Shown one piece after another: positions 40,401-52,400 of a DNA stretch of 64,000 nucleotides (the stretch's first letter is position 1; the number at the start of each line of letters is the position of its first letter). The stretch covers positions 1,674,001-1,738,000 of the forward strand of contig CP126200.1 of assembly GCA_030272155.1 (NCBI GenBank), given 5' to 3'. The notes under the pieces are model-generated. The model had not been told where the DNA came from. It saw only the letters and a program-made list of their open reading frames with translations, and did no database searches. The position numbers were made by a program, and so were the translations under genes. Source of the stretch: Tetradesmus obliquus (Eukaryota > Chlorophyta > Chlorophyceae > Sphaeropleales > Scenedesmaceae).

Positions 40401-41634
40401 ATGGCTGATCAGACAACCGACCCACCTTCGCTGCTTCTGAGCAAATTGTCCGATAAGCCGGACACCTGCCTCGTGTTTGAGATGATTGATGACATCAAAG
40501 AGACAGTGACAGCACATGCCACTATCCTCAGGCTACACTCCCCCGTGCTGGCACAGGCGTTGGAGCTGGCAGCAAGCAGCAGTAGTAGCAGCAGCAGTAG
40601 CAGCAGCAGCAGTCCAGCAATGAAGGCGCTTCAAATGCCAGGCACCAGCAAGGATGACTTCCTTACCCTCGCGCAGTTCATGTACCCCATCCTGCCACTG
40701 CCTAAGGTCAGCTGGGACAACCTGGAGGTGCTGCTGGTGCAGGGCCACAAGTGGGACATGCAGGTAAACCGTCGTGGGTGGGCATGCATCGATGGGATGT
40801 ATTGATTCGGATGTCCTTAAAGATCTGGCTTCCCTGCTTGGATGGCCCCATATTTAATGTGTCAGTCTGCAACAAAGCACCACCCATGTGCCTGCATGAC
40901 CTAGCGGCATACTGCCGCCAGGCAGTTGAAATGCCTCGACATGGTTTTACGCCATACAACATGAGGTGACCGATCATGAGGTGACCGATGGCGTTGATGC
41001 TATGGCTTGATAAGTAACATGATGAAGGTGACTGATCTGGCAGTGCCTTATGGCATGACCTAATGTGAACCGTGGCAGGCACTGCCAGGCATTGATCCCA
41101 GCTGTCAGTGCAAGTCAGTGCTGCGGCCGCAGCACAATGCTCAACAGCACTGAAAGGTACCATGTAAAACATGCACGACATGTTGCATGCTGCACGGCAT
41201 TGCGCCATCTGTCAGATGCATGCATGCTCCATACAAGCTGCATCGTACACAACCCAAGAACTGGCTGCCAAGCAAATACTGTACGTGCTGCTTACTTTCA
41301 GGTGGTGCTCGGGCATGCGGGCGAGTTCCTGCAGGCCAATGCCAGCAGCCTGGACCTCAGCAGCAACAGCCCCCACTACGCCTTCAAGTGGCTGCAGCTG
41401 GCAGATGCTGCAGGGCTGATCGATGCCTGCAAGGCTTGTGTGGACCGCATCGTGGCTCTGGACCGCAGCAGCTGCACAGCAGAGACGCTAGCGAGCCTGT
41501 CAAGGCAGACGCTCATGTACATGGTACAGAAGGTGGCAGCCACACCTGTCACCCAAGTCACGATGCAGTGCGCATGCTGCAGTCGGAACACTAGCTTCAA
41601 TCTGAGATGCAGCAACTGTGGCCGCAATGCCTAG
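40401..41634 (+). CDS. BTB/POZ-domain protein, copy 1 of 3
   Basis: Two exons, 40401-40763 and 41302-41634, joined in phase 0, give 231 residues. The start MADQTTD was preferred to an in-frame ATG upstream at 40338 because copy 2 starts at the same place. The N-terminal half is a BTB/POZ fold: DTCLVFE, then AHATILRLHSPVLAQALEL, a poly-Ser loop, and FLTLAQFMYP followed by helices. Exon 2 has AFKWLQLADAAGL and IDACKACVDRIVALD, a BACK-like helical extension. The end has paired CxxC knuckles (CACCSRNTSFNLRCSNC), a possible zinc-binding tail. BTB proteins dimerise and often recruit CUL3; the specific role is unknown. A TGTAA poly(A)-type signal lies 65 bases past the stop. Confidence 0.82.
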
Positions 41635-42561
41635 GCGAGCATTGCTTGAAGGTGCGCAGCTTTGCATTTTCCATGCTAGACTGTCCATCTTTGCATTTGT
41701 GTAAGGCGATTGCACAGCAGTAGGCATCCCTCTGGAGCTTATGCATGCAAGAGCTTACATGCAAGGGTGTGCATTATGTCTTGGTTTGGCTTCCTAGTTT
41801 TGGTTCTGAGCTTGTGTCTCATACTGCTGTCACTATCCCAGCAGGATTGCTGTGTTGTCTCCAGTTGTGCCTAGACCTGCATGCCGGCTATCTCTCAAAG
41901 TCTGTAATTGTTGTGGTCACCTTTTTGCCAAATTGAAGCGTGGGGTGTGCACATGCCTATGTCTTCTTACAGTGTCCCTTGCAAGCCAGGCGGTAGACAT
42001 GGTGTCCCTGTTTGCTGAGTGTGGCATGATTGGCGGTGCAGCGGCTGCCAACTTGCGACAGTATAAAGTGTCCCGCAGCCGTGTATGCAGGAATGCCAGG
42101 TTATGTCAGCAGGTGTACCCTAGGGCCGTGCGCATCGACAAACTGCAAATGCCGTGATTGAGGTCCATGATTCGGAGCAGCTGTATCCGTTGGTTGATGC
42201 TCAGCACGAATGCTGTCGGAGCCAGTGTGGGTGATGTGGTTTGTTACCTTGGACCTGCTGCAACCGTTGCCACCTTGCAAGTGGATCCACCTCCACATGC
42301 AATTTTCCATCAAGCTCAAGCATCATTATCTTGCAGTAATGGCGGCTTCAGCGCAGGGAACATGCGATCGCGCATGTACTGTCTCAACCGTTCTCGATGC
42401 ATGCCTCGACGCGACGGCGGGTGGTGTCAGCCTTGTCGTACTCACTGTTAACCCCAAGCAGTTCCTGTGGACTATGATAATTTTGTAATGTTGCTTCCTC
42501 AACATATTGCTGCAGTACTGTGCACAGCCCAAGATTGTTCCACGAGGAGCAGCAGGTCGAA
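41635..42561. other. Spacer between BTB copies 1 and 2
   Basis: No gene seen apart from a TGTAA signal at 41700-41704, probably the 3' end signal of BTB copy 1. Confidence 0.5.
41700..41704 (+). terminator. TGTAA poly(A)-type signal of BTB copy 1
   Basis: TGTAA is the usual polyadenylation signal of volvocine and related green algae. This one lies 65 bases after the stop codon at 41634. Confidence 0.45.
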
Positions 42562-43558
42562 ATGGCAGACCAGACAAAGGACCGACTGTCGCTGCTTCTT
42601 GAAAAATTGTCAGACAATTCGGACACTTGTCTCGTCTTTGACGGCAACAAGGGCAAAGAGACACTGCCAGCACACGCCTCTATCCTCAGGCTGCACTCTG
42701 CAGTGCTGGCTGAGGCATTGAACCTGGCACCTAGCAGCAAGGGTGCCGCTGCAACCAAAGAGATCCAGATGCCAGGCACCAGCAAGGATGACTTCCTTAC
42801 CCTGGCCCAGTTCATGTATCCCATTGTGCCGCTGCCCAAAGTCAGCTGGGACAACCTGAAGGTGCTGCTGGTGGAGGGGCACAAGTAGGACATGCAGGTG
42901 CGGGGCTTTGTGTCAGCCACCCTCAAGAGAATCTAGGTGCCATGTCGAGTATCACCTGATGTGACTGTGTCAAGTGGTGCTTCGCAAAACACACCTTCGC
43001 AGCACAGAGCTCAGCAGCACTGATCTCAATCGAACCCAGTCGTACACACACAGCATGCTCACTGTGTTGTATGTACATCAGCAACGTGCATTGCCATGTA
43101 CAGTTGTGCGTTCAGTAGATGCTTGACCAGCAATTGCAAGGCCTGCAGCATTGAGCATGCAAACACACGCTGTCGCACATGCTCCAGGGATTGCCTGCCA
43201 ACCTTTTGCTTGTCTTCAGGTGGTTCTGGCACACGCGGCAGGGTTCCTGCAAGCCAACACCAGCAGCCTCAACCTCAGCTCTGCCACCGCCTTCTACGCA
43301 TTCGACTGGCTGCAGCTGGCAGACGCTGCAGGCCTGACTGATGTCTGCAAGGCTGTGTGCAATTGAATCATTTCAGCGGACTTCAGCAGCTGCACAGCAG
43401 GTGCAATGCAGGGCCTGTCTCTGCAGACGAAGATGACCCTGTTGGAGACAGCAGCAGCCCGACCCAACATGATATCAGTCACCAGGCGTTGCAACCAGTG
43501 TTGCAGCAACAGGACCTTCAGGCTGGGTTGCACCAGCTGTCACTCAGCAGCATCGTGA
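42562..43558 (+). pseudogene. BTB/POZ-domain protein, copy 2 of 3, two in-frame stops
   Basis: The two exons 42562-42897 and 43220-43558 align end to end with copy 1 and keep the same phase-0 intron, good splice sites and reading frame (112 and 113 codons). The conserved Trp of KWDMQ is replaced by TAG at 42886-42888, and in exon 2 a TGA follows VCKAVCN at about 43367, where the others have a Arg codon after CxD. Beyond it the frame continues intact to the CxxC tail (CNQCCSNRTFRLGCTSC). Two nonsense codons without indels suggest a young pseudogene. Stop read-through is possible but has no support here. Confidence 0.8.
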
Positions 43559-44605
43559 TGGGGGCTTCAGTGCCACCCTACATGCATGGCATGCGAGTTT
43601 GACTGGCGTGTGTCTGCAGCAGCATTTTTCTGCTTGTGGGCAAATGTGGTCCAGGATTAGACAAGCGATGAGTATGCTTGGGTTTGGTGTGTGCAAAAAA
43701 AAAACAATGCTTGCCAAAAAAAATTAAAAATAAAAATGCTTGCATTGCTGCTATATGTGTTAAATTTTGGCAACGATGCTAAAGTAATCATAAGGCTTGC
43801 GCAGCGCTGTGTATGTGTCAAGATGGCACACACCCCGTGCATGTACCACCGTGCAGCTGGTAGGAATAGGCTGGCTTTGATGTGCGCATGATGCACTGCG
43901 TGCCAGCAGGCTTTGCTAATATGTTTGAATCTGACGTATGACTTGGAAGGTTGCAACAGTCTGGGCATGCTGTAGCATATGTACACATGCCCGCGCTTCG
44001 GCATGGTAACCAGAATCACTTCGTTCTGGTAGCAGCTTCGGCCTGTGAGACCCTGCCCATCTTCTGCCCTGCCTGCTGCTCTGAGCCCTGAGCGGCGGAG
44101 GTGTGCAGTGCAGATCCGCGCTTACCCAACATACCTGCTCTGAAGGGTGGTCTGTTGCATGTTCACCACAACAGCAGCAACAAGATAACACGTCCAAGAA
44201 GGTTTGTATGTGCTAAGAGTGTGCAGTTACAGCTTGATCCAGCCGTAAGTTGCAGCTTCACGCAAGCTTCACGCAAGCAGCTTCACGCAAGCATGCTTGC
44301 AAGCAAACTGCCTGGAGGAAGTTGTAGCTGCCAGCAGTGCGCAGCTTACCAGTGATCAAACCCTAGATGTGCTGTGGATCGCCTGGTTGCTCCCAATAGT
44401 GCCTTGCAACATCGCAACTTTGATATCCATCTGCACGTTGAGCTCTGGAACGGATGCGGCGCCCGGCCCATATCACTGTCATAAGTTCGACCGTGCCAAG
44501 GTTTGCACTTTCCTGCTTACGCTGATCACCTGCGCAACACGGCTTGTCACAAGTTAAGGATCCTTGAAGTAGTGTTATCTGTTACTACATTTCGTGAGCA
44601 GCAAC
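43559..44605. other. Spacer between BTB copies 2 and 3
   Basis: No gene seen. A-rich stretches occur at 43695-43735. A short GCAGCTTCACGCAA word is tandemly repeated at about 44250-44295. Confidence 0.5.
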
Positions 44606-44764
44606 ATGGACAGCTTCAGCACCCTTCAGCAGACCATGGGCACGAAAGCGGACATTGATCTGGTGTTCGACAAAGACGGTACGCAAGACACGTTGATGTC
44701 ACATTCCAGCATCCTTCAGCTGTCTTCGCAAGTGCTAGCTCACGCACTGGAGCTGCACTCAGCT

Positions 44765-44822
<58 letters not shown>

Positions 44823-45528
44823 CGCTGCGGCAGCTGCCATTGCCGGGCACCAGCAAGGCTGACTTCCTGACAGTGGCCCAGTTCCTGTACCCCATTGCCC
44901 CGCTGCCCAAAGTCAGCTGGGACAACCTTGAAGTACTCCTGGTGGAGGGGCGCAAGTGGGACATGCAGGTAAGGGGGTACCAGATTCATTACAGTGCATC
45001 TGTCAAACGTTCCGCTGATGTGCTGCACCTACCTTTGGGAGTTCATATAACTTGTGGAAGTCAATGCGGCAGGTGCCATCAGTTTCACGTAAACGCAGCG
45101 TTGGCCGAGCCATCCTGCAACACACAGGTCGCTGGCACTGATCAGCTGCAAACACCTGCTGCTTGCAGGTGGTTCTGGCACACGTGGCAGAGTTCCTGCA
45201 AGCCAACGCCAGCAGCCTGGACCTCAGCCCTACCAGCCCCCACTACGCCTTCAAGTGGCTGCAGCTGGCAGATGCAGCAGGCCTGAGCGATGCCTGCAAG
45301 GCTTGCGCTGACCGCATTGTGGCCCTGGACCGCAGCAGCTGCGTGTCAAGCAACACCCAGGGCTTATCCCCACAAACCCTAACATACCTGCTGGACAAAT
45401 GTGCCACATCAGCTCCTCTGTATACGAATGGCTGCCTGGGAAGCTCCTCTCGCACAGCTTTTTATGGAACAGCAGCTGCAGCGAGTGCCTACTTTGGGGC
45501 TGGTCAGGACATTTATGGCATTGGGTAG
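44606..45528 (+). CDS. BTB/POZ-domain protein, copy 3 of 3, with displaced C-terminal tail
   Basis: Exons 44606-44968 and 45169-45528, phase 0, 240 residues, start MDSFSTLQQTMG. The BTB core matches copy 1 (DIDLVF, HSSILQLSSQVLAHALEL, FLTVAQFLYP, KVSWDNLEVLLVEG). A poly-Ser run of about 20 is encoded by AGC repeats at 44764-44822. The second exon keeps AFKWLQLADAAGL and ACADRIVALD. The frame then ends at 45528, but another frame immediately carries on to 45665 with CLGCYSCAP and RTCHTCGREV, a CxxC tail like that of copy 1. Either a frameshift near 45530, an assembly error, or a missed intron separates them. Confidence 0.78.
44764..44822. repeat. (AGC)n coding microsatellite in BTB copy 3
   Basis: About 20 AGC units encode a poly-Ser loop inside the BTB domain. 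Copy 1 has a shorter, mixed AGC/AGT run at the corresponding place (40575-40614) and copy 2 almost none, so the tract has expanded at different rates among the paralogues. Confidence 0.9.
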
Positions 45529-46060
45529 CAGCAGGTGGTGGCGGCGGCACATACCCTGCGTGCCTTGGGTGTTACAGCTGCGCACCCATCAGGGCAGGTG
45601 GCAGGTACACGCCTGGCGGGGTGCGGCTGGTGCGCACGTGCCACACGTGCGGCAGGGAGGTTTGAGTGCAGCAGGGGAGCAGCACAGCATGCTGCCGCTT
45701 TGTTCGCTAGCTGCCTTGTGTTGGTGTGTCAGGTGTGATTCTTGATATGTTTTGACTGACAAATTGGCGGTTGCATTTCCAACCAATGTTCAGGACTAGC
45801 ACCTGCCCAGCTAGTTGTGTCTGGGGACATTTAATGTCAGGCGGACTGATTGAGTTGGTGCTATGCATCGTCTGCTTGGCCTGATGTACAAGCCACTGGC
45901 AGGTGCCCTAGTAGGATGCAATAAGGCATCTTCACAGCCACATGTGACCGCTCTGCGGTCATCGTGAGTACACATGGTGGTTGGCTTCTGGCGCCTTGAT
46001 TTTTGATTGCTGTCTTGCTGATGACGGCAGCCTGCGGCCGTAGGCCTCCGGCAGTCAGGT

Positions 46061-46131
46061 TTGCTTGATTGCTGTATATGGTCAGCAAGTAGAGTTTTGC
46101 TTGATTGCTGTATATGGTCAGCCAGTAGGGT
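46061..46131. repeat. Two-copy 36-bp direct repeat
   Basis: Each unit starts TTGCTTGATTGCTGTATATG and continues GTCAGC; the two units differ at about three positions. Function unknown. Confidence 0.8.
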
Positions 46132-46447
46132 TTCGCTGCCCTGGTAACAACGGTGGTTGCTACAGTTGTGTGCTGTCCGTGCTGCCAAAAGGTGGGCTTG
46201 GCAATGTTAGGCCCCACACAACCATTCAGTAGACTGCTCTGCGGGCGGTGTGTAAGAGGTTGGCACGGTGCAGCCCAGGCATCAACTTTGCAACCAACCC
46301 AACTCCGTCAACGGCATCAATCATCAGCATGAGGCAAGCAATGCAAACTGGGAGCAGCGCAAGTGTACGCGGCCATATGGGCCTTGAACGTTCAAGATGA
46401 AACATCAAGACCACAAAGAAATAGGCTAGTCCACAGTGACAGCTCTT

Positions 46448-46452
46448 TTACA
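46448..46452 (-). terminator. TGTAA poly(A)-type signal of BIG
   Basis: On the minus strand TGTAA lies about 72 bases after the BIG stop codon (46524-46526), a usual distance for green algal polyadenylation signals. Confidence 0.5.
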
Positions 46453-46456
46453 GTGC

Positions 46457-46478
46457 CATCAGCTTATATAAGCTGATG
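46457..46478. other. 22-bp perfect palindrome in the BIG 3' region
   Basis: The arms are CATCAGCTTAT and its exact complement ATAAGCTGATG, with no loop. It lies next to the TGTAA signal, close to where the BIG transcript should be cleaved. As RNA it could fold back; as DNA it is a symmetrical protein-binding type site. No function is known. Confidence 0.6.
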
Positions 46479-46523
46479 CCATGCCATGGCATGCTCAGCC
46501 GGCTCGGCACTCCTAAAACACGG

Positions 46524-49474
46524 TCACAGCAGCACGTCTTGGAAGCCAGAGGCACTCAGCCCACTGCCAGCAGCACTAGCCGGCACTGCTGCGCTGCTGC
46601 TGGTACTGCTCGTACTGCTGCTGCTCTGCCCTGCTGCAGCTGCCCTGCCTGCTGCTGCTGCAGCAGCTGGCAGCAGCTCAAAGAACTCCCTGCTGGTGAA
46701 GACCTGGTGCAGTGCCTGTCGCGTCAGCATGTGATTGCTGCACATCAGCCTACACAGCGCAGGGAACAGCTGGATTACTTCCCGCTTGTACTCATTGCCC
46801 TGCAGCCCAGACAGCACTTTGAGTGCAGCCACAACCAGTGGGGCCCGCGCGGCGTGCTCCCAGCCGCCGCCCGCCAGCGCGTCCTGCAAGGGGTTGTCCT
46901 TGCAGGAAAGCGCGTCGGCATCGGGGTTCGAACTGCCGTCTGCGTTTCCGACAGCTGCCGGCGTTGCGCGCAGCTCAGCAAGTGATGCTGGCGAGGATGG
47001 GGGAGCCAGCCGAGGTGATACTAGCTGCAGCGCTGATCCGAGATCTGGAGTAGCAGCAGCAGCGGCTGCTGCGATGACCAGGGGCCGCATGGATGCTGCT
47101 GTGCTACAAGCTGCCTCTGACTGGATGATGCTGCGCACGAGCTGCAGCAGCCGCAACCGGGCGCGCGAGGTGGCTGGTGTGTGCAGCGTGCAGCTGGACA
47201 GGCTGAGGTTCAGGGCCTGCAGGAAAGATCAGAAGGCAACACACCATATGGAGCAGGGCATGACTAGGCGAGTGGTGTGACAATTCGCAGCAGAGGCGCC
47301 AGCTGTCATACTTTTAAGGACAGTACTTCAAATAGCAGCACGGCCCGCAACCCATACAGTGCACCTCCAGCATCAGTGCAAGAACAACAACACCCATGTT
47401 TCCAGCAACAGCGCTGTGGCTGGCATCCCACAGCCAAAAGCCCTAAAGCAGCATTTGTCTCAGTCTCACCTCGATCAGCAGCATGCCGCCCTCTGCTTCC
47501 AGCCGCATCAGCGCCGGGTGCACCTCCTCCACGCTCTCAGCGCTGCTCACCAAAACCACAAAGCCTCTGGCAACATGCACAAGTCAAGCCATGGGCAACC
47601 TCCAGCACAGCCCTGTCCTCAGCACTGTGGCCAGCTTTTGCAAGATTCTAAGCATAAGCCGTGTACTAAGAAAAAAAAACACAAGGCCTCAGTCTCACCT
47701 CAATCAGCAGCATACCGTCTTCTGCCTCCAGCCGCATCAATGCCGGCTGCACCTCCTCATCAATTCAGCAGACAAAACCACAGAATGTTCGGCCTGGACT
47801 GGAAACCACGCCCTCACCTCAATCAGCAGCATGCCACCTTCTGCATCAAGCCGCATCAGCGCCGGGTGCACCTCCTCCACGATGGAGCGCACAAAACCAC
47901 AAAACCCTTCAGCGACTTGCACGCACCCAACACAAGCCATGTGCTCTCACCTCAATCAGCAGCATGCCACCTTCTGCTTCAAGCCGCATCAGCGCCGGGT
48001 GCACCTCCTCCACGCTCTCAGCGCTGCTCACCATCAGCAGCGGCAGGCTCATGCCGGCCATGCGGGTGCGCCCGGGGCTGCCAGGCGCTGCTGCTGCTGC
48101 TGCTAGCCGCTTGCTGGGGCTGCCGCTGCTGCTGCCAGGGCTGCCAGGTCGCTGCTGCTGCTGCTGCTCCTCAAAGCTGCGTAATGCTTGCACATCTGTG
48201 CGGATAGGAGACAGAGCCTGCTGCTGAGGTTCTAGCGCTGCTGCAGCGCTGGCCTGCTGCTGCTGCTGCTGCTCTGCTGGTTCAGGGCTAGCTGCAGTGA
48301 TCTCGCCAGATGGCCGCTGCGCCACATCATCAGTGCTGCCAGTCCCGGTCTTATCAGCTGCTGCGACAACAGAGCCATCACCGCTGCCGGCTGCAGATAC
48401 TGACATTGCACCAGATGGAGAGGTAAGGCCAGAAGCAACCCCAGCTGCTCCATCTCCACTGCTCAGGCTAGGGCCAGTCAAGCTCACTGATCCGGCAGTG
48501 AATGACCCAGTGATAGATCCAGTGACTGAGCCGCCGGAGCTAGGGTTTGGCTGCAGGTACGATCCAAACCCTACCAGCCCACTCATACTCAAGCTGCTGT
48601 TGCGTGACACAGCAGAAGCCAGGCTGAGGGTGTCACTGAGGGATCCTGAGCCAACAACCTGCAGCTGCCTGGCACCCTCTGGCACAGATGACAGCAGCTG
48701 AGGGTCCTGCTGCTGCTGCTGCTGGGTGGTTGCTGCTGCTGCTGGTGCTGCAGTGGCTGCCCTGCCGCTGCCGCTGCTGATGCGCCGCACCGGCTGCTGC
48801 TTGTCCCCGAGCTGCGAGAGCCGCCGCTGCTGCTTCTCCCAGTGTGCCCCTGCTAGCCCTGTGTTGTATGCAATTGCTGCATCAACACCAAGAGCCAGCA
48901 CCTCCAGCAGTTGCATCTGCTCCTCCCAGCTCATGCTGTCTTTGCAGCTCTTGTGGATGGATGCAAGCGCCCGCTGCATTAGCACCAGCTGCTGCGTGCG
49001 CACGCGCAGCTGAGAGGCCAGCAGCTGCCGGCTGGCTGCTGCCGCAACTGCCTGCCTTGCTGCAGCACCTCCCTTGGGACCCAGCGGGCTGCCATACAAG
49101 CTGTTAGAAGCAGCGTTAGAAGCGTTACTAACACCGCCAGCTTGAGGGCTAGACACGCCGCTGCCCTTTGCTGCGCCTTTCCCTAGCAAACTCATGTGCT
49201 GCTGCTGCTGCTGCTGCTGCTGCTGATCTGCGGCCTGCTCTGCTAGCTGCCGTGTCGCCAGGCCGATGACAGTATCAACGTCTGCCCTGACAGCTGCTGC
49301 AAACGGCTCCAGGAACAGAGCCCAGCCGCAGCCGCCGTTTTGTGCGCTGCCGCTGATCTGTGCAACCGTCTCTGCTAGCCGCATCAGTGCCTTGATGCCT
49401 GCTGTGGACAGGTAGATGGAGGGCTGCTGGTACCAGGACACACCGATGGCTGCAAGCTGCTGCACTAGGTCCAC
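46524..49474 (-). other. BIG C-terminal exons 22-23
   Basis: Exon 47951-49474 (508 codons) starts [19 protein letters not shown] and holds a long low-complexity insert with poly-Gln and Ser-rich stretches. It ends with [16 protein letters not shown] and donor GTGAGA. Exon 46524-47216 holds the conserved C-terminus, including [18 protein letters not shown] and LALGNIF-like [10 protein letters not shown], then a Ser/Ala tail and TGA. Confidence 0.9.
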
Positions 49475-52400
49475 CTGCACAACATAACAACGTAACAGTT
49501 GGTGACCACACCCAAACAGTCTGATCACATCACAAGAATCCAATGCAGAGACAGATTTCTAAATACAGATGCTCCGTCCTGCAGCTTGTCCTGTGAAACC
49601 ATGCAGGCAGCATGCGATGTTGTATAGTTGCAGTTGTACGGCCCGTATCTGTCCGCGCGGCTGATGCTAATCGCCGGCCAGGGTTCAGTAGGCAGTGATT
49701 GCTGTAGGATGGCGATGCTGGCGGGCGCCCTGCTGCTCTCATGCATGGCGCCAGTGCTGTGGCTGTGCAGTAAAAGCACACGCAGCACACGCGCCATCCA
49801 TGCCCAGGGTCCAACACACTAACACCACAGCACGTGCACTACAAGAGCATTGCACCTCACCAATACACGAGGCAAACTTGCAGCAGCCTGGGTCAGCAAA
49901 GCACAATATTCCACATTTACGCAACTAGGAATGATACCCTTTAGCAACCTACCTTGAACTCAGGACGAACAGACGCAGCCTGCTCACACAGCAGCGGATA
50001 GTACCTGTCCATGCGCTGCAGCAGGTTTGTCATCATCGCCCGCTGCTCCGATACAAACAGGCCAGCCTGCACTGCCCCTCCTGCGCCGCTGCCACTTGCA
50101 GGACTCCCAATGCTGCTGCGCACTGCCTGCTGCCCCGCCTGCATCGGCTGGAAGCCGCTGAAGCTGCCGCCGCGCGCATCTGCTGTTGTTTGACCGAAGG
50201 TTTGACCGGCGCCTGCTGATGTTTGAGCGAGTTGACCGACAGCGCTGCTGCCGCTGAGGGCAGCCTGCAGGGCTGGTGGCAGTGCCAGCATGTGCCTCAG
50301 CACTCTATGGACTAGCACACGCCATGCTGCTGCATCCCAGCAGTTGCTGAAGCGGCCAAGCAGGCCAAAGACCATTTCCAAAGCAGCATCAACCACTTGG
50401 GGCCGGCGGTCGTGCTGCAGGACGTCTGCTAGCGTGCGTAGCAGCAGGCCCCAGCCATAGTCGCCATCTGCAAGGTGCGGAGATAGCGATAGCAAGCAGA
50501 TGTACAGGTGGAGCAGCAGGTTCGACATGTCAGTAGGCAAGCCAGTAACAGGCTTCAGGCAGTAGGTAGCACGTGCAGCACTTCATGCCAAAGCACAGTC
50601 CAGCTGCAACTCCAAATAAAACAGGAACTGCTGATTACATTCATCCCCACACGCCACACATGCACCCCACAGCCCCAAGCACCTCCTCTTCACTCTACTC
50701 ACCCAAGTCAACGCCCCCTGGTGCTGCTGCTGCTCCCGACGACGGCTCGTCCCTGCCCCCAGCTTCCTCATATGCCGCCAGCTGCTGCCCACACCGTCCC
50801 AGCAGCTGCACCGCAGACATGCTCAGCTCCAAATGCGCCGGGTTCCTAATGCCCGCCACAATCGCCTGTACTGTCTCTCGCAGGAAGGTGTGGCCACTCA
50901 AGCCTACTGCTGCTGCTGCTGCAGTACCAGCAGCAGCACTTGCACCAGGTGTAGGTGATGCTGTAGCGCTGCCTGCAGGGGTGCCGCTGCTGCCGCTGCA
51001 TGTGTAGAGCGTGTCAACTACAACTTGTAGTGCTTCCTGTGTTTGTGCCATGACTGCGGGGCTGGGGTCTGCTGCTCCCAGGCGCAGCGCCAGGATGACC
51101 ATGCGCCAGCCGCTGCCTAGGCCCCGCGGGTGCGAAGCAACAGCCTGTACATCGATGGAATGACAGCAGCAGTAGCAGCAGGAGCAGTTGAGAGGGGGCA
51201 GAGCAGCGCGAGGATGACCATGCACCAGCCGCTGCCTAGGCCGCACAGATGTGAGGCCACAGCCTGTAGAGTCATTGAAAGGCCAGCAGCAGCACCACCA
51301 TCAGCAGCTGCTTCAGCGAAGACAGCTGAACGGCAAGCCCTAACACTGTTATAGGCGTGCTGCTGCGCCAGACCTCCAGTCGAACAAGCATCACCACAAG
51401 ATCTGCGGCAAGGTCGTATAAGAAAAGCAGACTCAATGTCATCCGCCGGTGCCATGCGCACCTGCATCACGCACTGCACCGCCAGCTCCCTCACATAGGC
51501 CTCGTCGCACAGCCGCAGCACAGCCACAGACACCAGAGTACAGACAGCAGGAGCTGCTGAAATGTAACCCACACAAACCACTCGCACTCGCACCTGCATC
51601 ACACACTGCATCGCCAGCTCCCTCACGCAGGCCTCATCGCACTGCCGCAGCACTGCCACAGACACAAAGACACACAGAAGCAGCAGCTGACAGTGCACCT
51701 GCAGTCACTCCTGGCAGGCACCCACTCGCACACGCACCTGCATCACGCACTGCACCGCCAGCTCCCGCACGCACGCCTCATCACACTGCCGCAGCACTGC
51801 AACGAAGGGCCGCAGCGCCTCCTCCTGGTGCGTGAAGTGCTCCAGCTCAGCACGCGCCAGCAGCTTCGCCACCAGCTGGCGCAGCGAGTCAACCGCGTAT
51901 AATGCCACGCGCCTGCGGCAGCAGTGCAGCAGTGCTGTTTACATCAGCAGCGCCACCTGTCACAGGGATGAGAGTGTCCTTGTACAGCAAAACACCTGTA
52001 CACGATGACACTCAATCACGGCAACCACGGCAGGTGTCATTTGTCAGGTGCGACTGCCAGCTGCATGCCTCAAGTTGCCGGCTGGAGCATGCAGCCCAAC
52101 AAACGCTGCACCACATCCTCACCTGTGCGTTTGGCAGCTCGCACCCACCACCTGGGCAGCAATCACCGCCCAAAGCTTGTGCCAGACCAGACAACAACAC
52201 ATTAACAATGCAACAGCCTGACAAACCCTCATGTACAATTCTGCAGCTGCAAGTTCTATGTTTGTTGGCTGCCAGCTGCACCAACAACGCCGCCTTACGC
52301 CCTCACCTACGCGGATGGCAGCTCGCACCCACCACCTGGGCAGCAATCACCGCCCAAAGCTTGTGCCAGACCAGACAACAACACATCAAAATGCAACAGC

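Larger units (their letters stand above)
45529..46523. other. Convergent 3' region between BTB copy 3 and BIG
   Basis: Apart from the displaced BTB tail up to 45665, I see no gene. A 36-bp direct repeat (46061-46131) and a 22-bp palindrome (46457-46478) lie here. Confidence 0.5.
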
